NCBI RefSeq assembly: GCF_022965805.1
Contig: NC_133116.1
Span: 5,580,001-5,644,000, forward strand
DNA: 64,000 bases
Direction of reading: 5' to 3'
Origin: Primulina eburnea
Taxonomy: Eukaryota; Streptophyta; Magnoliopsida; Lamiales; Gesneriaceae
The notes below the pieces were generated by a model. It saw nothing but the letters and a program-made list of their open reading frames with translations, was not told the DNA's origin and made no database searches. Within the stretch, counting starts at the first letter, position 1. Each line of letters begins with the position of its first letter. The position numbers were made by a program, and so were the translations under genes. Of the stretch, positions 63,364-64,000 are shown one piece after another.

Positions 63364-63495
63364 TGCAAACCCTATTTCCTCATGTCTTTTCTTCCCTCAT
63401 TGCATGTCATACATTCTCATATCTTCCGAGTCTCACGTTAATAACTATTAATAATCTTGGTTATCGATTCTGTAATTCTTGAGCCTTACAATCTA

Positions 63496-64000
63496 GCCAA
63501 TCAAATCAAGTGACACAACATCAACAAATTGACATAAGATCACTTATACAAGTACTACTCACAATCATACACACTTAACCCAACTTTTAGTTTCTTTTAA
63601 AAAACTAAGAATGAAACGTTATCTTTATTATTTTGTTTAATAAATTTATTCCGTAATTTTTATATCAAAATAATAATGAAAATTTATAGATAAAATATTT
63701 TTCAACTTTTTTATTTTAAATATGTTGACCAAAATCATATAATTACTTCTATATTTAATTATTTAATAATCTAAAATAGTCCCATAAAAATTTTAATATT
63801 TATGTGTGTGTTCAATATTTTTTATTTATCAATTTCTTTATATTATATTACAATTTTCTGAAAAATAATAATAACAATGAAACATTCCTTTATTTATTTG
63901 TTTAATCAATTTATTACATTTTTTTAAAGCAAAATTTGGTTTTAAAGAATATGTACACAATAAAGTTATGTTGAAAATATTAAATTTTAAAAAATATATC
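63496..64000. other. AT-rich end of the window
   Basis: Low-complexity AT-rich DNA with many short A/T runs. No gene or element is recognised. Confidence 0.6.

Larger units (their letters stand above)
59871..63490 (-). mobile_element. Outer solo LTR (about 2.18 kb), interrupted by a second solo LTR
   Basis: Plus strand begins TGTGAGGACCCGGACG and ends GAGCCTTACA, TG...CA-type ends. A perfect TSD, ATCTA, lies at 59866-59870 and 63491-63495. Removing the inner insertion and one TSD copy leaves 2181 bp. On the minus strand an array of nine ACCGCGGGTGCGGT-type motifs (63078-63363) lies just upstream of TATATATATA (63019-63028), setting the orientation. No coding domain remains, so recombination between the element's two LTRs has removed the interior. 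Short frames at 60105-60326 (-) and 62716-62973 (-) are not genes. Confidence 0.9.

Overview
The window is nuclear DNA of a flowering plant, almost certainly a eudicot. It holds six intron-rich plant genes with typical GT-AG (and some GC-AG) introns, AT-rich intergenic DNA, a Ty3/gypsy retrotransposon, solo LTRs, MITE-like repeats and a long foldback element. The species cannot be fixed from sequence alone; I suspect an asterid, but that is only an impression.

Genes, left to right: the last coding bases of a coiled-coil protein (2-169, +); SCD2, a coiled-coil trafficking/cytokinesis protein (1962-8843, +, 17 coding exons, 563 aa); a serine carboxypeptidase-like protein of the SCPL45 type (20505-22946, +, 9 exons, 472 aa); a MEI2-like RNA-binding protein with three RRMs (37829-43789, +, 14 coding exons, 978 aa); a VIM/ORTHRUS PHD-RING-SRA-RING ubiquitin ligase of CG-methylation maintenance (47088-52127, -, 9 exons, 635 aa); the mitochondrial Rieske iron-sulfur protein (54035-56316, +, 2 exons, 272 aa); and CYP51, obtusifoliol 14-alpha-demethylase (56974-59177, -, 2 exons, 496 aa). 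All six complete models close in frame from start to stop. The genes are unrelated housekeeping or developmental genes, each with its own promoter; there is no operon or cluster logic.

The gaps are filled by mobile DNA, much of it with exact ends and target-site duplications (TSDs). (1) A full-length Ty3/gypsy element, 12266-19356 (-), has two 1220-bp LTRs and TSD AAAAT; its gag-pol is broken by three stops and one frameshift. (2) There are three solo LTRs: 45368-46279 (TSD GTAAA), 59871-63490 (TSD ATCTA) and 60632-62065 (TSD GATCT), the last nested inside the second. (3) A 207-bp hAT-type MITE lies at 25838-26044 with TSD GCTAGGTT. (4) Five copies of a short interspersed repeat rich in GAGACGG/CCGTCTC are scattered through the window. 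(5) A 6845-bp foldback element, 27044-33888, has 9-bp TSDs (ATAAATCAA) and inverted arms of about 2.8-2.9 kb, built largely of tandem units of about 145 bp.

The most notable observations are the foldback element, whose read-through transcript would be a very long hairpin RNA, and a shared layout in the LTRs of four different elements: an array of short GC-rich, near-palindromic motifs just upstream of the TATA box. Three genes also appear to use GC-AG introns.
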